Position numbers and translations under genes: made by a program
Shown: positions 6,887 through 15,944 of the stretch, piece after piece
Layout of the letters: every line of letters starts with the position of its first letter
Position numbering within the stretch: the first letter of the stretch is position 1
Assembly: GCA_945872365.1 (NCBI GenBank)
Contig: CAMBZJ010000016.1
Location: 1 to 64,000, forward strand
Length of the DNA stretch: 64,000 nt
Origin: Klebsiella pneumoniae
Lineage (GTDB): Bacteria > Desulfobacterota > Binatia > UBA12015
Reading direction: 5' to 3'
The notes under the pieces: generated by a model
Databases searched by the model: none
What the model saw: the letters and a program-made list of their open reading frames with translations, nothing else
Told to the model about the DNA's origin: nothing

Positions 6887-9319
6887 TCAGTGCTTGGATG
6901 CCGTGGCCGCTCCGCCCACGTGCGGCGGCGGCGGCGACTTGCCTTCGGCGGCGAGGCGGGCGCGCGCCTCGTCGCGGACCTTCAGCAGGAACTTGGGCCG
7001 GATGATCTTCACGAGAGCCGGCACGACGATCAGGCCGCCGAAGGTGTTCAGGATCATGAGGAGCGCGAGTAGCACGCCCATCTGCGCCTGAAACTTGAGC
7101 GAGGAGAAGAACCAGAAGATCGTACCCGCAAACATGGTCGTCGCGGTGAAAATGATCGCCTTGCCGGTCGTCGCCGTCGCGTAGTCGACGGCATCGTCCA
7201 CGTCGCGGCCCTCGTGAAAGCAATCCATGATCCGGCTGAAGTGGTAAATGCCATAGTCGACCCCGACGCCGGCGCCCGCGGCCGCGACCGGCAACGAGTT
7301 CACGTTCAAGTCGATGCCGAAGATCACCATGACCGCCTCGCAGATGAACTGCGAGAAAATGACGGGGATCATCAGGATGAGAGTCCCCATCCACGTCCCG
7401 TAGGTCAGGTAGAGACAGAAAGCGACGACCGAGAAGACGAGGAGCAGATTCGTCCAGTAGCTGCTCTCCACTTTTTCGTTCACGGCCGCGAGGATGCCGA
7501 ACATGCCGCCGGCGAGGCGGAAGGAGAGGTTCTCGGACTCGTACTTCTTCGCGAGCGCCTTTGCCTTCTCGATCGCGTTATTGATGATCCGATTCGAGTG
7601 GCCGCGGAACAACGTGACCACCGTGCCGTACTGGTAGGAGGGGTCCACGAAGCGGTCAAGATCGCCCGCCTGTCCGCTCTGGGTGAAGGTGTAGAAGAGC
7701 TGGGCGATGTTCTTCGGGTTCTCCGGGATGTAGCCCCACTTGGGGTCGCCCTCGTGGTAGAGCTTCGCGAGCTGCTTCACGATGTTGACGATCGAGACCG
7801 AGAGGGCCGCGCCCTCCACCTGCTCCATCTCCTCGCCGAATTCCTCCATCGCCTGGAGCGGGGCCTCGGTCTTGATCTGGTCGGGCGCCTTCGTGTCGGC
7901 GATCGCGATCAGCTGGTTGGCACCAAGGAAGTGCGCGTTCAGGTAGTCGTAGGCCTTGTTGTAGGGGTGGTCGGCGAAGAGCAGCGCCGCGCCCGGCGTC
8001 ATGTCGCCCACCTTCAACTGGCGGCCGAGGATGAACGAGCCGACGCCGAGGAAGAGCGTGAGCAGCACGACCGCCCAGCGCCGCCAGCCTTCGCTGGCCC
8101 AGATCACCGCGTCGGTGAGCGAGTTGTAGATCTTGTCGGATAGCCGGACCTTCTCGTTCCCGGTCGGCCGCGGTGGCGGCTCGATGTAGGCGAGGATGAT
8201 CGGGTGCAACGTGACGACGCTGATGAAGATCGAGAGGATCCAGAAGGAGGCGAAGAGAGCCACCTTCTGGATGAGGGGAATCGGCGCGACCGCGACGAGC
8301 AGGATGCCGAGGCCGTCGGTGATGATCGACGCCATCGCCGGTGCAAAGAGGTTGCCGTACGAGGTCTTGATCGCCTCGTCCTTGTCCTGCAACCGGTAGA
8401 ATTCCTCGTGGTAGCGCTCCATCGACTGGACGGAGTGACTGAGGGCCCGGGCGGTCAGGAAGATCGGCACGACCAGCACGAGCGGGTCGAGGTTGAAGCC
8501 GAGCAGCGTTCCGAAGGCGAGCCCCCAGACCGTCGAGAGGAGACCCGAGAAGATCGGCACCCAGACGCCCGTCCAGGTGCGGAAGTAGAACCAGAGGAGC
8601 ACGCTCAGCGACACGAATGTGAGCACGAAGACGCGCAGTACCTGTGGCGCGTAACTCATGACCGACGAGAACAGGTACGGGAAGCCCGTGATCATGATCT
8701 CGTGGTTGGCGTCGTCCTCCTTCGCCTTGATGTCGGCAAGTCGCTGATTCAGGTAGTTGAAGTCGAGCTTTTCCTCCCAGAACCCGGCCGAGACGAGCGC
8801 CGCCGTGTCGTCCTCGGCGACGTACACGCCGTGGATGCCCTTGGTCGCGTAGACGGCGAACTTGACCCGGTCGGCGTCCTCCTGCGCCTGCGGGACGCCC
8901 GGGTAGAAGACCTCGCGGATCTGGATCGAACCGCGGAAGGTGTTGATGCTCTTCATCTTCGGCGAGGCGATCGACAGCACCTGGTAGGGCACCACACCCT
9001 TGGTCTGGATGATCTCGCGGGTGATACGGTCCACCTTCTGCAGCGTCTCGGGGTTGTAGACGTCCTTGTACTTGCCTTCGGGCTTTACGCGAACCATGAC
9101 CTGCAGCACGTTCGCCGAGCCGAACATGCGGCGGAACTCGTTGTAGATCTTGATGTAGGGATGCTGCTTCGGATAGAAATCGAAGAAGTCGGTGTTGAGC
9201 CGCATGTCCTTCAGCGAGTACGCGAAGAACAATGTGATGATCGCGATGCCGATCGCCACCGCTCGCTTGTACTTGAGCAGGAACGACAGGTAGGCGTCGA
9301 TGACTTTCTGCGGAATCAT
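6887..9319 (-). CDS. RND/MMPL-family transporter
   Basis: An 810-aa polytopic inner-membrane protein with the RND/MMPL layout: TM1 near residues 18-36 (AVAIGIAIITLFFAYSLK), a large periplasmic loop, a TM2-6 block (VLRVFVLTFVSLSVLLWFYF onward), then the same pattern repeated (VVLLTLFLGVGSFILGRQ; FSVVAFCLYLTYGTWMGTLI; VNSLPVAAAGAGVGVDYGIY). It is shorter than the 1000-residue AcrB class and lacks an adjacent membrane-fusion protein or TolC, so it resembles hydrophobe/lipid exporters. The start at 9319 gives an ATGA overlap with the upstream YCF48-like gene; the ORF-track start lies inside that gene. The C-terminal tail is cytosolic, basic and Pro-rich. Substrate unknown. Confidence 0.93.
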   Translation of the reverse strand: MIPQKVIDAYLSFLLKYKRAVAIGIAIITLFFAYSLKDMRLNTDFFDFYPKQHPYIKIYNEFRRMFGSANVLQVMVRVKPEGKYKDVYNPETLQKVDRITREIIQTKGVVPYQVLSIASPKMKSINTFRGSIQIREVFYPGVPQAQEDADRVKFAVYATKGIHGVYVAEDDTAALVSAGFWEEKLDFNYLNQRLADIKAKEDDANHEIMITGFPYLFSSVMSYAPQVLRVFVLTFVSLSVLLWFYFRTWTGVWVPIFSGLLSTVWGLAFGTLLGFNLDPLVLVVPIFLTARALSHSVQSMERYHEEFYRLQDKDEAIKTSYGNLFAPAMASIITDGLGILLVAVAPIPLIQKVALFASFWILSIFISVVTLHPIILAYIEPPPRPTGNEKVRLSDKIYNSLTDAVIWASEGWRRWAVVLLTLFLGVGSFILGRQLKVGDMTPGAALLFADHPYNKAYDYLNAHFLGANQLIAIADTKAPDQIKTEAPLQAMEEFGEEMEQVEGAALSVSIVNIVKQLAKLYHEGDPKWGYIPENPKNIAQLFYTFTQSGQAGDLDRFVDPSYQYGTVVTLFRGHSNRIINNAIEKAKALAKKYESENLSFRLAGGMFGILAAVNEKVESSYWTNLLLVFSVVAFCLYLTYGTWMGTLILMIPVIFSQFICEAVMVIFGIDLNVNSLPVAAAGAGVGVDYGIYHFSRIMDCFHEGRDVDDAVDYATATTGKAIIFTATTMFAGTIFWFFSSLKFQAQMGVLLALLMILNTFGGLIVVPALVKIIRPKFLLKVRDEARARLAAEGKSPPPPHVGGAATASKH

Positions 9320-10359
9320 GGGTGTCCTTCCGAGTGTCCCGCGGTCTTCGTGCCCGGGTTCAGCAACACGGCGTCCTGTCCGTTGATCGCGTAGATCTTG
9401 CCCGACCCCCCGACGACGAGTCCGTGATCCCCGCGCAGGCCGATGCCGCGGAACCACTCGGACCAGACCTCTTTGGGCGTGGGGAAGTTCTTCCAGGTCT
9501 GGCCACCATCGTTGCTGGCGAGGATCATTCCCTGGTTGCCGGCGATCCAGGCGTTGCGGCCGGAGGCGGCGACTTCGTAGAGCGCCCTGTCCTGTACCGG
9601 CGCCGGAACCGGCTTCCAGGCGGCGCCGCCGTCCTCGGTCCTCAGGATCACGCTATCCATGCCGACCGCGATTCCATGCTGCGCGTCCGAGAAGCCGATG
9701 CCGAAGAGCGTCGTCTCCAAGCCGGACGACTGCTGCTTCCAGGTGGCGCCGCCGTCCTCGGTCTTGAGGATGGTGCCCCACTCGCCCGAGAGCCAGCCGT
9801 TGCGCTCGTCGGCGAAGGAAAGCCCGTAGAGCAGGGCGTCGTTGGACATGACGCCCTGGTCCTCGGCCGCGGCGGGGAGCTTGAAGTCCGCCGGAAGGGG
9901 AACCTCCGTCCAGGTGCTCCCGCCGTCGGCGGTGTGAACGATGATCCCGAAGTCGCCGACCGCGGTGCCGTTCTGCGGGGTGGTGAACACCACCTTGAAC
10001 AGGTTGCGCTTCGCGGGGGTCTGCTGAGCCTTCCAGGTGTTTCCGCCATCGGAGGTCGCGAAGATGGCCCCCGAGGTCGACGACACCCACGCGTGCTGGT
10101 CGTCCGGGCAGGAAATGCTGAACACCGGCCGCTTGCCGGCGACTTCCTGGGGTGTCCAGGTCTTGCCAGCGTCGGCAGTCCGATAGACGCGACCGAGGTC
10201 GCCGACCACCCAGCCCACCTGTGCACTCGGCGCGCAGGCACCGAAGAGGCCGAGCCGGATCTCGTGGACGGGAACGGCCTGCTCGGCCGAAGCGGTGCGC
10301 GACGACATGGCGCTCGCGAAGACGAGCACGGCCGTCAGGCGGGCGTACATGGCCCTCAT
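9316..10359 (-). CDS. YCF48/BNR-repeat periplasmic propeller protein
   Basis: A 347-aa exported beta-propeller. A signal peptide (YARLTAVLVFASAMSSRTASA) is followed by six repeats of the form YRTADAGKTW, FATSDGGNTW, VHTADGGSTW, LKTEDGGATW, LRTEDGGAAW and LASNDGGQTW, the YCF48/BNR signature. In photosynthetic organisms YCF48 assists PSII assembly, but non-photosynthetic homologues are commonly neighbours of RND and DUF1329/DUF1302 genes, as here; a scaffold or assembly role for the envelope machine is inference. I start at the second ATG (10359), which has AAAGGA about 9 nt upstream, rather than the ATG at 10377, which has none. The stop overlaps the RND start as ATGA. Family call is secure. 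Confidence 0.88.
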   Translation of the reverse strand: MRAMYARLTAVLVFASAMSSRTASAEQAVPVHEIRLGLFGACAPSAQVGWVVGDLGRVYRTADAGKTWTPQEVAGKRPVFSISCPDDQHAWVSSTSGAIFATSDGGNTWKAQQTPAKRNLFKVVFTTPQNGTAVGDFGIIVHTADGGSTWTEVPLPADFKLPAAAEDQGVMSNDALLYGLSFADERNGWLSGEWGTILKTEDGGATWKQQSSGLETTLFGIGFSDAQHGIAVGMDSVILRTEDGGAAWKPVPAPVQDRALYEVAASGRNAWIAGNQGMILASNDGGQTWKNFPTPKEVWSEWFRGIGLRGDHGLVVGGSGKIYAINGQDAVLLNPGTKTAGHSEGHP

Positions 10360-10509
10360 GAAGAGGTGTCCTTTCATTTTTGGATCGAGGCGAGGTGGTT
10401 CGGAGCTTCCGGGATCGGTCGAAGAACGACGAAGGCGGATGATGGCACCGCCGGCCCCGCCCGTCGAACGACGGAGCGGCCGGCGATGCCGCAATGCGTC
10501 AGCGGGGCA

Positions 10510-12360
10510 TCAGAGGACGTACTCGAACTGCATGCGGACGTTCGAGCGATCGCGGACGAGGCCCATCTGGTAGCGGTAGACCCCGCTGTTGATTGCCGAG
10601 TAGTCGACGATGAACCGGAAGGGGTCACGTACGAAGCGGATGTTCGGCTGGAACGTGAACATGCCCTGCCAGTCGTAGAACATGTTGAAGCCCGGGGTCA
10701 CCTGGAGGTTCACTTCGGTCATCGGGACCTTGGTGTTGTAAGTGGTGTTGATCGCCAGGGTCTGCAGGAACGAGTCCTGCACCAGCGGCACGACGCGCAC
10801 CGAGTTGTTCGGCTCGGGGATCGGGACGGCCAGGCGGCAACTCTGGCAGACCGAGCCGTTGCGGTCGAAGCCGAAGATGTGGCGATAGAAGAACTGGGTC
10901 GAGAGGAAGAACGTCTGGCTGGGATTGAGCCAGCGGACGTACTGGTTCGTGTCCCAGCCGAGCGCCATGTTGAAGGTATTGCGCCGCACGACGGTGTCGT
11001 AGGTGCCGTTGAGCACCGGGCTCAGGAACTCGGTCACGTACTGCCCGGTGAGGCCCTTGCCCGGGAACCCGGTCTCGGTCGGGCCGCGGAAGAGAGCCTC
11101 GTCCTTGAAGACCGCCGCCTCGGCCCGCAGCACGCTCTTGAGCGAGGGCAGCGCCGTGGTCATCGAGGCGCCGTTCACCCAGACCAGCGGTGCGGTCTGC
11201 TCGGCCGCGATGACCGACTGGAAGCCGGGTACGCCGGCGATCGCCAGCGAACTCGTGTAACCCGGATCAGTCGGCAAGGCGCCGCGAAAGCGCACCGCCG
11301 GGATGTCGAACATGGTCTGGTAGCTGGCGAGCGTGAAGGTGGTGTCCGCCGCGTTGAAGACCATGCGCGCGCCGCCGCGGAAGTTGTGCGCGGAGAGATC
11401 GGGGGCGTTGAGCAGCGCGAGGGTCTGTCCGGTGTACGGGCCGAGCGGATTCGCCCAAGGCGAGCCGGCGGGCGCACCCGGGACGAAGGCGACGGTGCGG
11501 TCGAAGGCCCAGTAGCCCTCGATGAACGCTTGGTCGAGGGGCCCCAGCGTGCCCAGGTTGTAGCTCACGCGCAGCATGTCGAGCGGGACGCGCCGCTCGT
11601 CGAGATCGAGGAAGAAGCCGCCGAAGCTATTGTCGACCGGGTTGATATTGTCGAGCAGGCGGAAGACGTCGGTCTCACCCCAGGCGAGGCTCTGGCGGCC
11701 GAAGCGCATGAAGAAGGGCCCCTGCTCCCAGTCGACGAACGCCTGAAAGAGGCGGTTGCGGTAGTCGCCCACGGCGCGCAGCCGGTTGCGCATGCGATCG
11801 ACGCGGTACTGGGACACCTGTCGGAGGGCTTCGCCGTTCAGGTTTCCGTTGGACGCGACGAAGATCTGGGTTTCGATCTCCTTGAGGCTCTGCCCCTGGT
11901 GGCTGTAAGGGCTGGGGCCCCAATTGTAGATGCTGTCGGCCTCGCCGCGGTAGGTCAGGTAGTAGCGGAACGAAGTCACGTCGGGCAGCGTCTTGCCCAT
12001 GGCGGTCGCGGCCATGTTCCACGGCGTGTACTTCAGGTACTGTTCCGTCCAGGGGAGCAGGTCGTGCTGCCACTTCATCTCGAGGAAGTAGCGGTTCTGG
12101 ATCACGTCGCCGGCGTGCGAGAAAGGGGAGGTGCCCCCGAAGACGCAGTTCTCCGCGTTCGGGGTCGCGTAGCACTCCGCCGGCTGGTTGGCCGGGCGGG
12201 TGGACTGCTTGTCCATCGTGCCGATGCGCAGGTTGCCGTACGCGCGCACGGTCAGGTTGATCGTGTCGGTGATCTTGAGGGCCTGCGCTTCGCGCGCGGC
12301 CAGGAGACCCGTCGCGGCAAGTGCGACGGCGAGCCATCGTCTGCTCGGCCTGTGTGCCAT
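10510..12360 (-). CDS. DUF1302 outer-membrane beta-barrel protein
   Basis: A 616-aa exported protein with a signal peptide (WLAVALAATGLLAAREAQA) and a long run of alternating, aromatic-rich segments ending in a C-terminal pattern RDRSNVRMQFEYVL, typical of outer-membrane barrels. QSLAWGETDVFRLLDNINP and FLDLDERRVPLDMLR are hallmarks of DUF1302. The family is predicted to be porin-like and usually co-occurs with DUF1329. The start ATG has GGGAGGATCCG upstream; the ORF-track extension to 13224 is a shadow of the transglycosylase gene. It is the promoter-proximal gene of the eight-gene unit, 150 nt ahead of the YCF48-like gene. Probably the outer-membrane exit or entry point of the system; that role is inferred. 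Confidence 0.9.
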   Translation of the reverse strand: MAHRPSRRWLAVALAATGLLAAREAQALKITDTINLTVRAYGNLRIGTMDKQSTRPANQPAECYATPNAENCVFGGTSPFSHAGDVIQNRYFLEMKWQHDLLPWTEQYLKYTPWNMAATAMGKTLPDVTSFRYYLTYRGEADSIYNWGPSPYSHQGQSLKEIETQIFVASNGNLNGEALRQVSQYRVDRMRNRLRAVGDYRNRLFQAFVDWEQGPFFMRFGRQSLAWGETDVFRLLDNINPVDNSFGGFFLDLDERRVPLDMLRVSYNLGTLGPLDQAFIEGYWAFDRTVAFVPGAPAGSPWANPLGPYTGQTLALLNAPDLSAHNFRGGARMVFNAADTTFTLASYQTMFDIPAVRFRGALPTDPGYTSSLAIAGVPGFQSVIAAEQTAPLVWVNGASMTTALPSLKSVLRAEAAVFKDEALFRGPTETGFPGKGLTGQYVTEFLSPVLNGTYDTVVRRNTFNMALGWDTNQYVRWLNPSQTFFLSTQFFYRHIFGFDRNGSVCQSCRLAVPIPEPNNSVRVVPLVQDSFLQTLAINTTYNTKVPMTEVNLQVTPGFNMFYDWQGMFTFQPNIRFVRDPFRFIVDYSAINSGVYRYQMGLVRDRSNVRMQFEYVL

Positions 12361-12654
12361 CGGATCCTCCCTCGGTCTGGGCTCCTCGCGAGCCTGAAGT
12401 TTGCCGCCCTTACCCGGTTCGTGCAGATGGTCGGCACCGCCCGGGCCACGCCTTCTGGACCGACTCTCCCTGCGTGTCAACCGCGCGCCACGGCACCGCC
12501 CTTCGCGCTGCGTCGAAAAGACTTTCGGCAGCCGATTCTCCGGCCCCTCGCGCCGCCTTACCGACGCACCGGCTTGGCCTGCACCCGCCGGTTGAGTCGT
12601 CCGCCCGGGTCTGCTTTCGTCGGCCGCGACCGGAGAAGCTGTCGGGAGGTGGGC
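12361..12654. other. Divergent intergenic region, 294 nt
   Basis: Separates the DUF1302-led operon (-) from the lytic transglycosylase gene (+). It holds one TTGACA box on the minus strand (listed separately) and strong Shine-Dalgarno sequences at both ends. I see no coding sequence on either strand that resembles a protein. Confidence 0.6.
12452..12480 (-). promoter_or_regulatory. Candidate promoter of the exporter operon
   Basis: On the minus strand: TTGACA (12480-12475), a 17-nt spacer and CAGAAG (12457-12452). The -35 is a perfect consensus; the -10 matches 3 of 6. It leaves a leader of roughly 85 nt before the DUF1302 ATG, which has its own ribosome-binding site. No other promoter-like element is obvious in the 10 kb downstream on this strand. 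Confidence 0.4.
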
Positions 12655-14115
12655 ATGGGGTCGAATCGGTCCCTTTGCCGCAGGCTCCTGTTCCTGGTGG
12701 CGGTGGTCGGTTGGTGTTGCGGGGGGTTCGCCTCCCGGGCGAGTGGGAACGAGCCGCGGCTCGAATTTGAAGAGGTCCTCGAGGTGCCCAGGAGCATCGA
12801 GGCCCGGGTGCGCTTCTGGGTCGACGTCTTCACGCAGTGGAGCGTGGAGGACGCGATCGTCCAGGACCGGGATCACCCGTGGGTCGTATTCGCGGTCGTG
12901 CCCATCGCGAAACCCTCGCGCGAAGAACTCGGACGGGTGCGTCAGGAGTACACGGCGCTCGCCCGGCGGGTCGAACGCGCCCTCGAGCGGCCCGAGACCC
13001 CCGCCGCAAAGGCGCTCGTCGGCGAGGACGGGGAACTCTGGCGGCGACTTCGCCCCCCCGTGCTCCCGGCCGCCTTCGCGGAAGCCCGCGACCGCATCGA
13101 GGTGCGGCCGGGCCAGCGGGAGATCTTCCTCGACAGCCTGGCGCGCTCCAAGTCGTATGTGGCGGCCATGCGGCGGCTCATGCGCGACGCGGGCCTTCCC
13201 GAGGAGATCGCCTGGCTGCCGCACGTCGAATCGTCGTTCAACGCCGACGCGCGCTCCAACGTCGGCGCCGTCGGCATCTGGCAGCTCATGCCCGAGACTG
13301 CGCGGCGAACCTTGCGCGTGGACGGCGGCGTGGACGAGCGGCGCGATCCGGTGCGCTCAACCCTCGCCGCTGCCAGGTACTTCCGCGAAGCGCACGACGC
13401 GCTGGGCAACTGGCCGCTCGCGGTGACCTCCTACAACTACGGCGTGAACGGCATGCGCCGGGCGATCGAGGCGCTCGGAACCGCCGACCTGGGCGACGTG
13501 ATCGAGCGGCACGACAGCCCCGCCTTCGGATACTCGGCGAAGAACTTCTTCGCGCAGTTCCTCGCGGCCGTGCACATCTCGCAACACGAGTCCTTCTACT
13601 TCCCTCGGCGTACACGAGCCGGCGGAGGCGATCCCCCGCCCCTGCGACCCGCGCGGGTGACCGTGCTCTGCACGCTGCGGCCGGGTGCGACGACGCTGCT
13701 CGAGCCGCCCTCGCCTCCGACGCTCGCGGCCTTCGTTCCCGGCCTGCCGGGACCGGAAACCACCGCGTCGCCGTCTCCGGCGTTGGTGTTCGAAGCGGGC
13801 CCGGCAGACCGACGCCTCGTGCGTACAGGCTCCGCGCCGCCCGTCGTCCAGGCCACGCGGGGGGGCGGAGCCACGGCGCACGACGGTGCGGCCGGCGAAC
13901 CGCGTGGGCGCCCCGGCCGGATCGCGCCGCCCTCTCCCGATCCACCGGTCGCGACGGCGCGGGCCGCCCGGGAGTACGTCGTCCGCAAGGGCGACACGCT
14001 CTGGACGATCGCGCGCCAGCACGGCACGACGGTCGAGGCGATCCGCTTGGCGAATCGCGCCGTGCCGCAGTCGGCCCAGTTGCAGCTCGGGCAGCGACTG
14101 CTCATCACCGGCTGA
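12655..14115 (+). CDS. MltD-like lytic transglycosylase with LysM domain
   Basis: A 486-aa periplasmic murein lytic transglycosylase. Residues 1-30 are a signal peptide (LLFLVAVVGWCCGGFASRAS); Cys21-22 could lipidate it but the lipobox is poor. The SLT domain spans about 155-300, with catalytic Glu192 in HVESSFNADARS, then VGAVGIWQLMPETAR and LAVTSYNYGVNGMRRA. A Pro/Ala-rich linker of about 130 residues precedes one C-terminal LysM (YVVRKGDTLWTIARQ to QLQLGQRLLITG) that binds peptidoglycan. GGGAGG lies 5 nt before the ATG. The huge ORF-track entry from 9322 is a shadow of the minus-strand operon. MltD usually has two or more LysM repeats; here there is one. Confidence 0.9.
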   Translation: MGSNRSLCRRLLFLVAVVGWCCGGFASRASGNEPRLEFEEVLEVPRSIEARVRFWVDVFTQWSVEDAIVQDRDHPWVVFAVVPIAKPSREELGRVRQEYTALARRVERALERPETPAAKALVGEDGELWRRLRPPVLPAAFAEARDRIEVRPGQREIFLDSLARSKSYVAAMRRLMRDAGLPEEIAWLPHVESSFNADARSNVGAVGIWQLMPETARRTLRVDGGVDERRDPVRSTLAAARYFREAHDALGNWPLAVTSYNYGVNGMRRAIEALGTADLGDVIERHDSPAFGYSAKNFFAQFLAAVHISQHESFYFPRRTRAGGGDPPPLRPARVTVLCTLRPGATTLLEPPSPPTLAAFVPGLPGPETTASPSPALVFEAGPADRRLVRTGSAPPVVQATRGGGATAHDGAAGEPRGRPGRIAPPSPDPPVATARAAREYVVRKGDTLWTIARQHGTTVEAIRLANRAVPQSAQLQLGQRLLITG

Positions 14116-14151
14116 GGGTCGGTGACCCGCGTGGCAACGGAGGATCTCGCG

Positions 14152-14916
14152 ATGGCCGGTGCGGCGCGGGTCCTCGTCGGTGCGCGCCACGCGATCGCGC
14201 TCACCGGCGCGGGGCTCTCGGTCGAGAGCGGAATCCCTCCCTTCCGCGGCCCCGGCGGTCTGTGGACCAGGCACGGCGAGCCGCCGCTCGACGGGTGGCA
14301 GCGCTTCCTCGCCGATCCGAAGGCCTTCTGGGAGTCGCGACTGCGACCGAGCGGCCCGATGCTCGAACTCGCCCGCACCCTCGACGCGGCGCAGCCCAAC
14401 CCGGGCCATGCGGCGCTGGTCGAGCTGGAGGGACTGGGGATCATGCGCTGCGTCGTGACGCAGAATATCGACGACCTGCACCGCCGTGCCGGGCAGCGCT
14501 TCCTCGCCGAGATCCACGGCAACGCGCACCTGGTCCGCTGCATCGCGTGCTCGGCGCGATGGCCGCGCGAGGAGATCCCCGTCGAGGTGCTGCCCCCGAC
14601 GTGCGGACGCTGCGGTGGGCTGCTCAAGTCCGACACCGTGTCCTTCGGCGAGCCGATCCCGTCCGACGTGCTGCACCGCAGTCTCGACGAGGCGGCGCAC
14701 GCCGACTGCATCCTGGTCGCCGGCACCTCGGCGACCGTCCACCCGGCCGCCTCCCTGCCCCACTCCGTCCTCGAGCGCGGCGGCACGCTCATCGAGGTGA
14801 ATCCGCACGAGAGCGAACTCTCCGGCTTCGCGACCTTCACCCTGCGCGGTCCTGCCGGCGAGATCCTCCCGCGACTGGTGCAAGCGGTGCGGCGGCTGCG
14901 AGACCAGCCGGCCTGA
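14152..14916 (+). CDS. Sirtuin-type NAD-dependent protein deacylase
   Basis: A 254-aa SIR2-family enzyme that removes acyl groups from lysine using NAD+. The NAD-binding motif GAGLSVESGIPPFRG lies near residues 19-33, then TQNIDDLH, the catalytic His in EIHGNAH, and a zinc ribbon CIAC...CGRC. FGEPIPSDVL and VAGTSATVHPAA complete the Rossmann core. The ORF track uses a GTG at 14122; the ATG at 14152 has GGAGG 8 nt upstream and starts closer to the usual family N terminus, so I prefer it. It follows the transglycosylase by 36 nt on the same strand, so co-transcription is likely, though no functional link is evident. Acyl preference (acetyl or succinyl) cannot be read here. Confidence 0.92.
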   Translation: MAGAARVLVGARHAIALTGAGLSVESGIPPFRGPGGLWTRHGEPPLDGWQRFLADPKAFWESRLRPSGPMLELARTLDAAQPNPGHAALVELEGLGIMRCVVTQNIDDLHRRAGQRFLAEIHGNAHLVRCIACSARWPREEIPVEVLPPTCGRCGGLLKSDTVSFGEPIPSDVLHRSLDEAAHADCILVAGTSATVHPAASLPHSVLERGGTLIEVNPHESELSGFATFTLRGPAGEILPRLVQAVRRLRDQPA

Positions 14917-15005
14917 GGGTCGACGACGGCCGCGAACGACCGCCGACGCACGCCACGACGGCACCACCGCGAGCGGCACCACGTTCGCGCCCGAGCGGGC
15001 GCGCC

Positions 15006-15911
15006 TCAGGTTTCCGTTGCGAAGAACGCCTCGATGCTGCCGCTCGTGACGTCGATCTCCAACGAACGCCGGTCGCGCGAGACTGCGAGCAGAATCCGGT
15101 CGCCGCTCGCGTGCCGCCAGATCGCCTCGAAGAGCGAGGCGCGATCGTGCACCGGTCGGCCGTCGATCGCATCGACGACGTCTCCGGGGGCGAGCCCTGC
15201 CCGAGCCGACGGGCTCTCCGGAATCACCCCGGCGATCACCAGATTCTCGCCGATCGGGTAGCAGGTGAGGCCGAGCCAGGCGCGGCGAGGGCCGGGCAAC
15301 GGAGGTGCTCCGACCGCGACCGCGTCGACGAGACCGACCGCGAGCGAGGTCGGAACCGCGAACGTGGCGCGGCCGATCTCGGCCAGGGATAGCGAGGCGA
15401 TACCCATCACCCGGCCCCGGACGTCGACGAGTGGGCCGCCGCCGAGTCCGGGCATCTCCGCGCTGGCGAGGATGCCGCGCTCGACGCGATATTCCCAGAA
15501 GGCCTCGAAGGGGCCGACCGCCGTGACCATGCCGCTGCGCACCTCTCGCCCGGCGCCGGTGCTGGCGACGACGAAGCAATCCTCGCCCGGCATCACATCC
15601 GGGTTCGGGCGCATCGGCAGCACGCGCGGCAGGGGCCCCTCGACCTCGACGACCGCGAGCCCGCTCGCATAGTCGATCGCGGCGACGCGCCCCTCGGCAG
15701 TCGAGCCGTCGGGCCAGGTCGCGCGGACGGCACGGGCCCCGATCGCGACATAATGCGCGGTGACGATCGCGCCGCTTCCGCCGAGCAGGACGCCGGTGCC
15801 CATCCGCTCCGCACCGAGGATCGGAGCCGACGGATGGCCGGGAGCGACATCCGAGACCAGGTGGGCGGTCGACGGGAGCACCCGCTGGAGGAGGTGAAGG
15901 GATGCGTTCAA
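15006..15911 (-). CDS. HtrA-like trypsin-fold PDZ protein, catalytic triad lost
   Basis: A 301-aa protein with an HtrA/DegP layout: a trypsin-fold domain (about 10-200) and a PDZ domain (about 210-290, RAWLGLTCYPIGENLVIAGV, SPSARAGLAPGDVVDAIDGR). Catalytic His is kept (H53 in IVTAHYV), but the Asp position reads Gly84 (DYASGLAVVEV against TDLAV) and the nucleophile position reads Gly158 (GLGGGPLVD against GNSGGPLVN). It should therefore be proteolytically dead. No signal peptide is visible, so its compartment is uncertain. No ATG lies in a sensible place; I chose the TTG at 15911, with a GTG at 15881 as alternative. The ORF track runs to 17354 only because pabB shadows it. Divergent from pabB. 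Confidence 0.75.
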   Translation of the reverse strand: MNASLHLLQRVLPSTAHLVSDVAPGHPSAPILGAERMGTGVLLGGSGAIVTAHYVAIGARAVRATWPDGSTAEGRVAAIDYASGLAVVEVEGPLPRVLPMRPNPDVMPGEDCFVVASTGAGREVRSGMVTAVGPFEAFWEYRVERGILASAEMPGLGGGPLVDVRGRVMGIASLSLAEIGRATFAVPTSLAVGLVDAVAVGAPPLPGPRRAWLGLTCYPIGENLVIAGVIPESPSARAGLAPGDVVDAIDGRPVHDRASLFEAIWRHASGDRILLAVSRDRRSLEIDVTSGSIEAFFATET

Positions 15912-15944
15912 CGGGCTAACCGTGTCGGCTGGGAAAGCGATCGC

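Noticed and set aside
9322-14115. 1597-aa plus-strand ORF opposite the exporter operon
   Set aside because: Only the part from 12655 (transglycosylase) resembles a protein; the rest is Arg/Glu/Ala/Val shadow of minus-strand genes with clear family matches.
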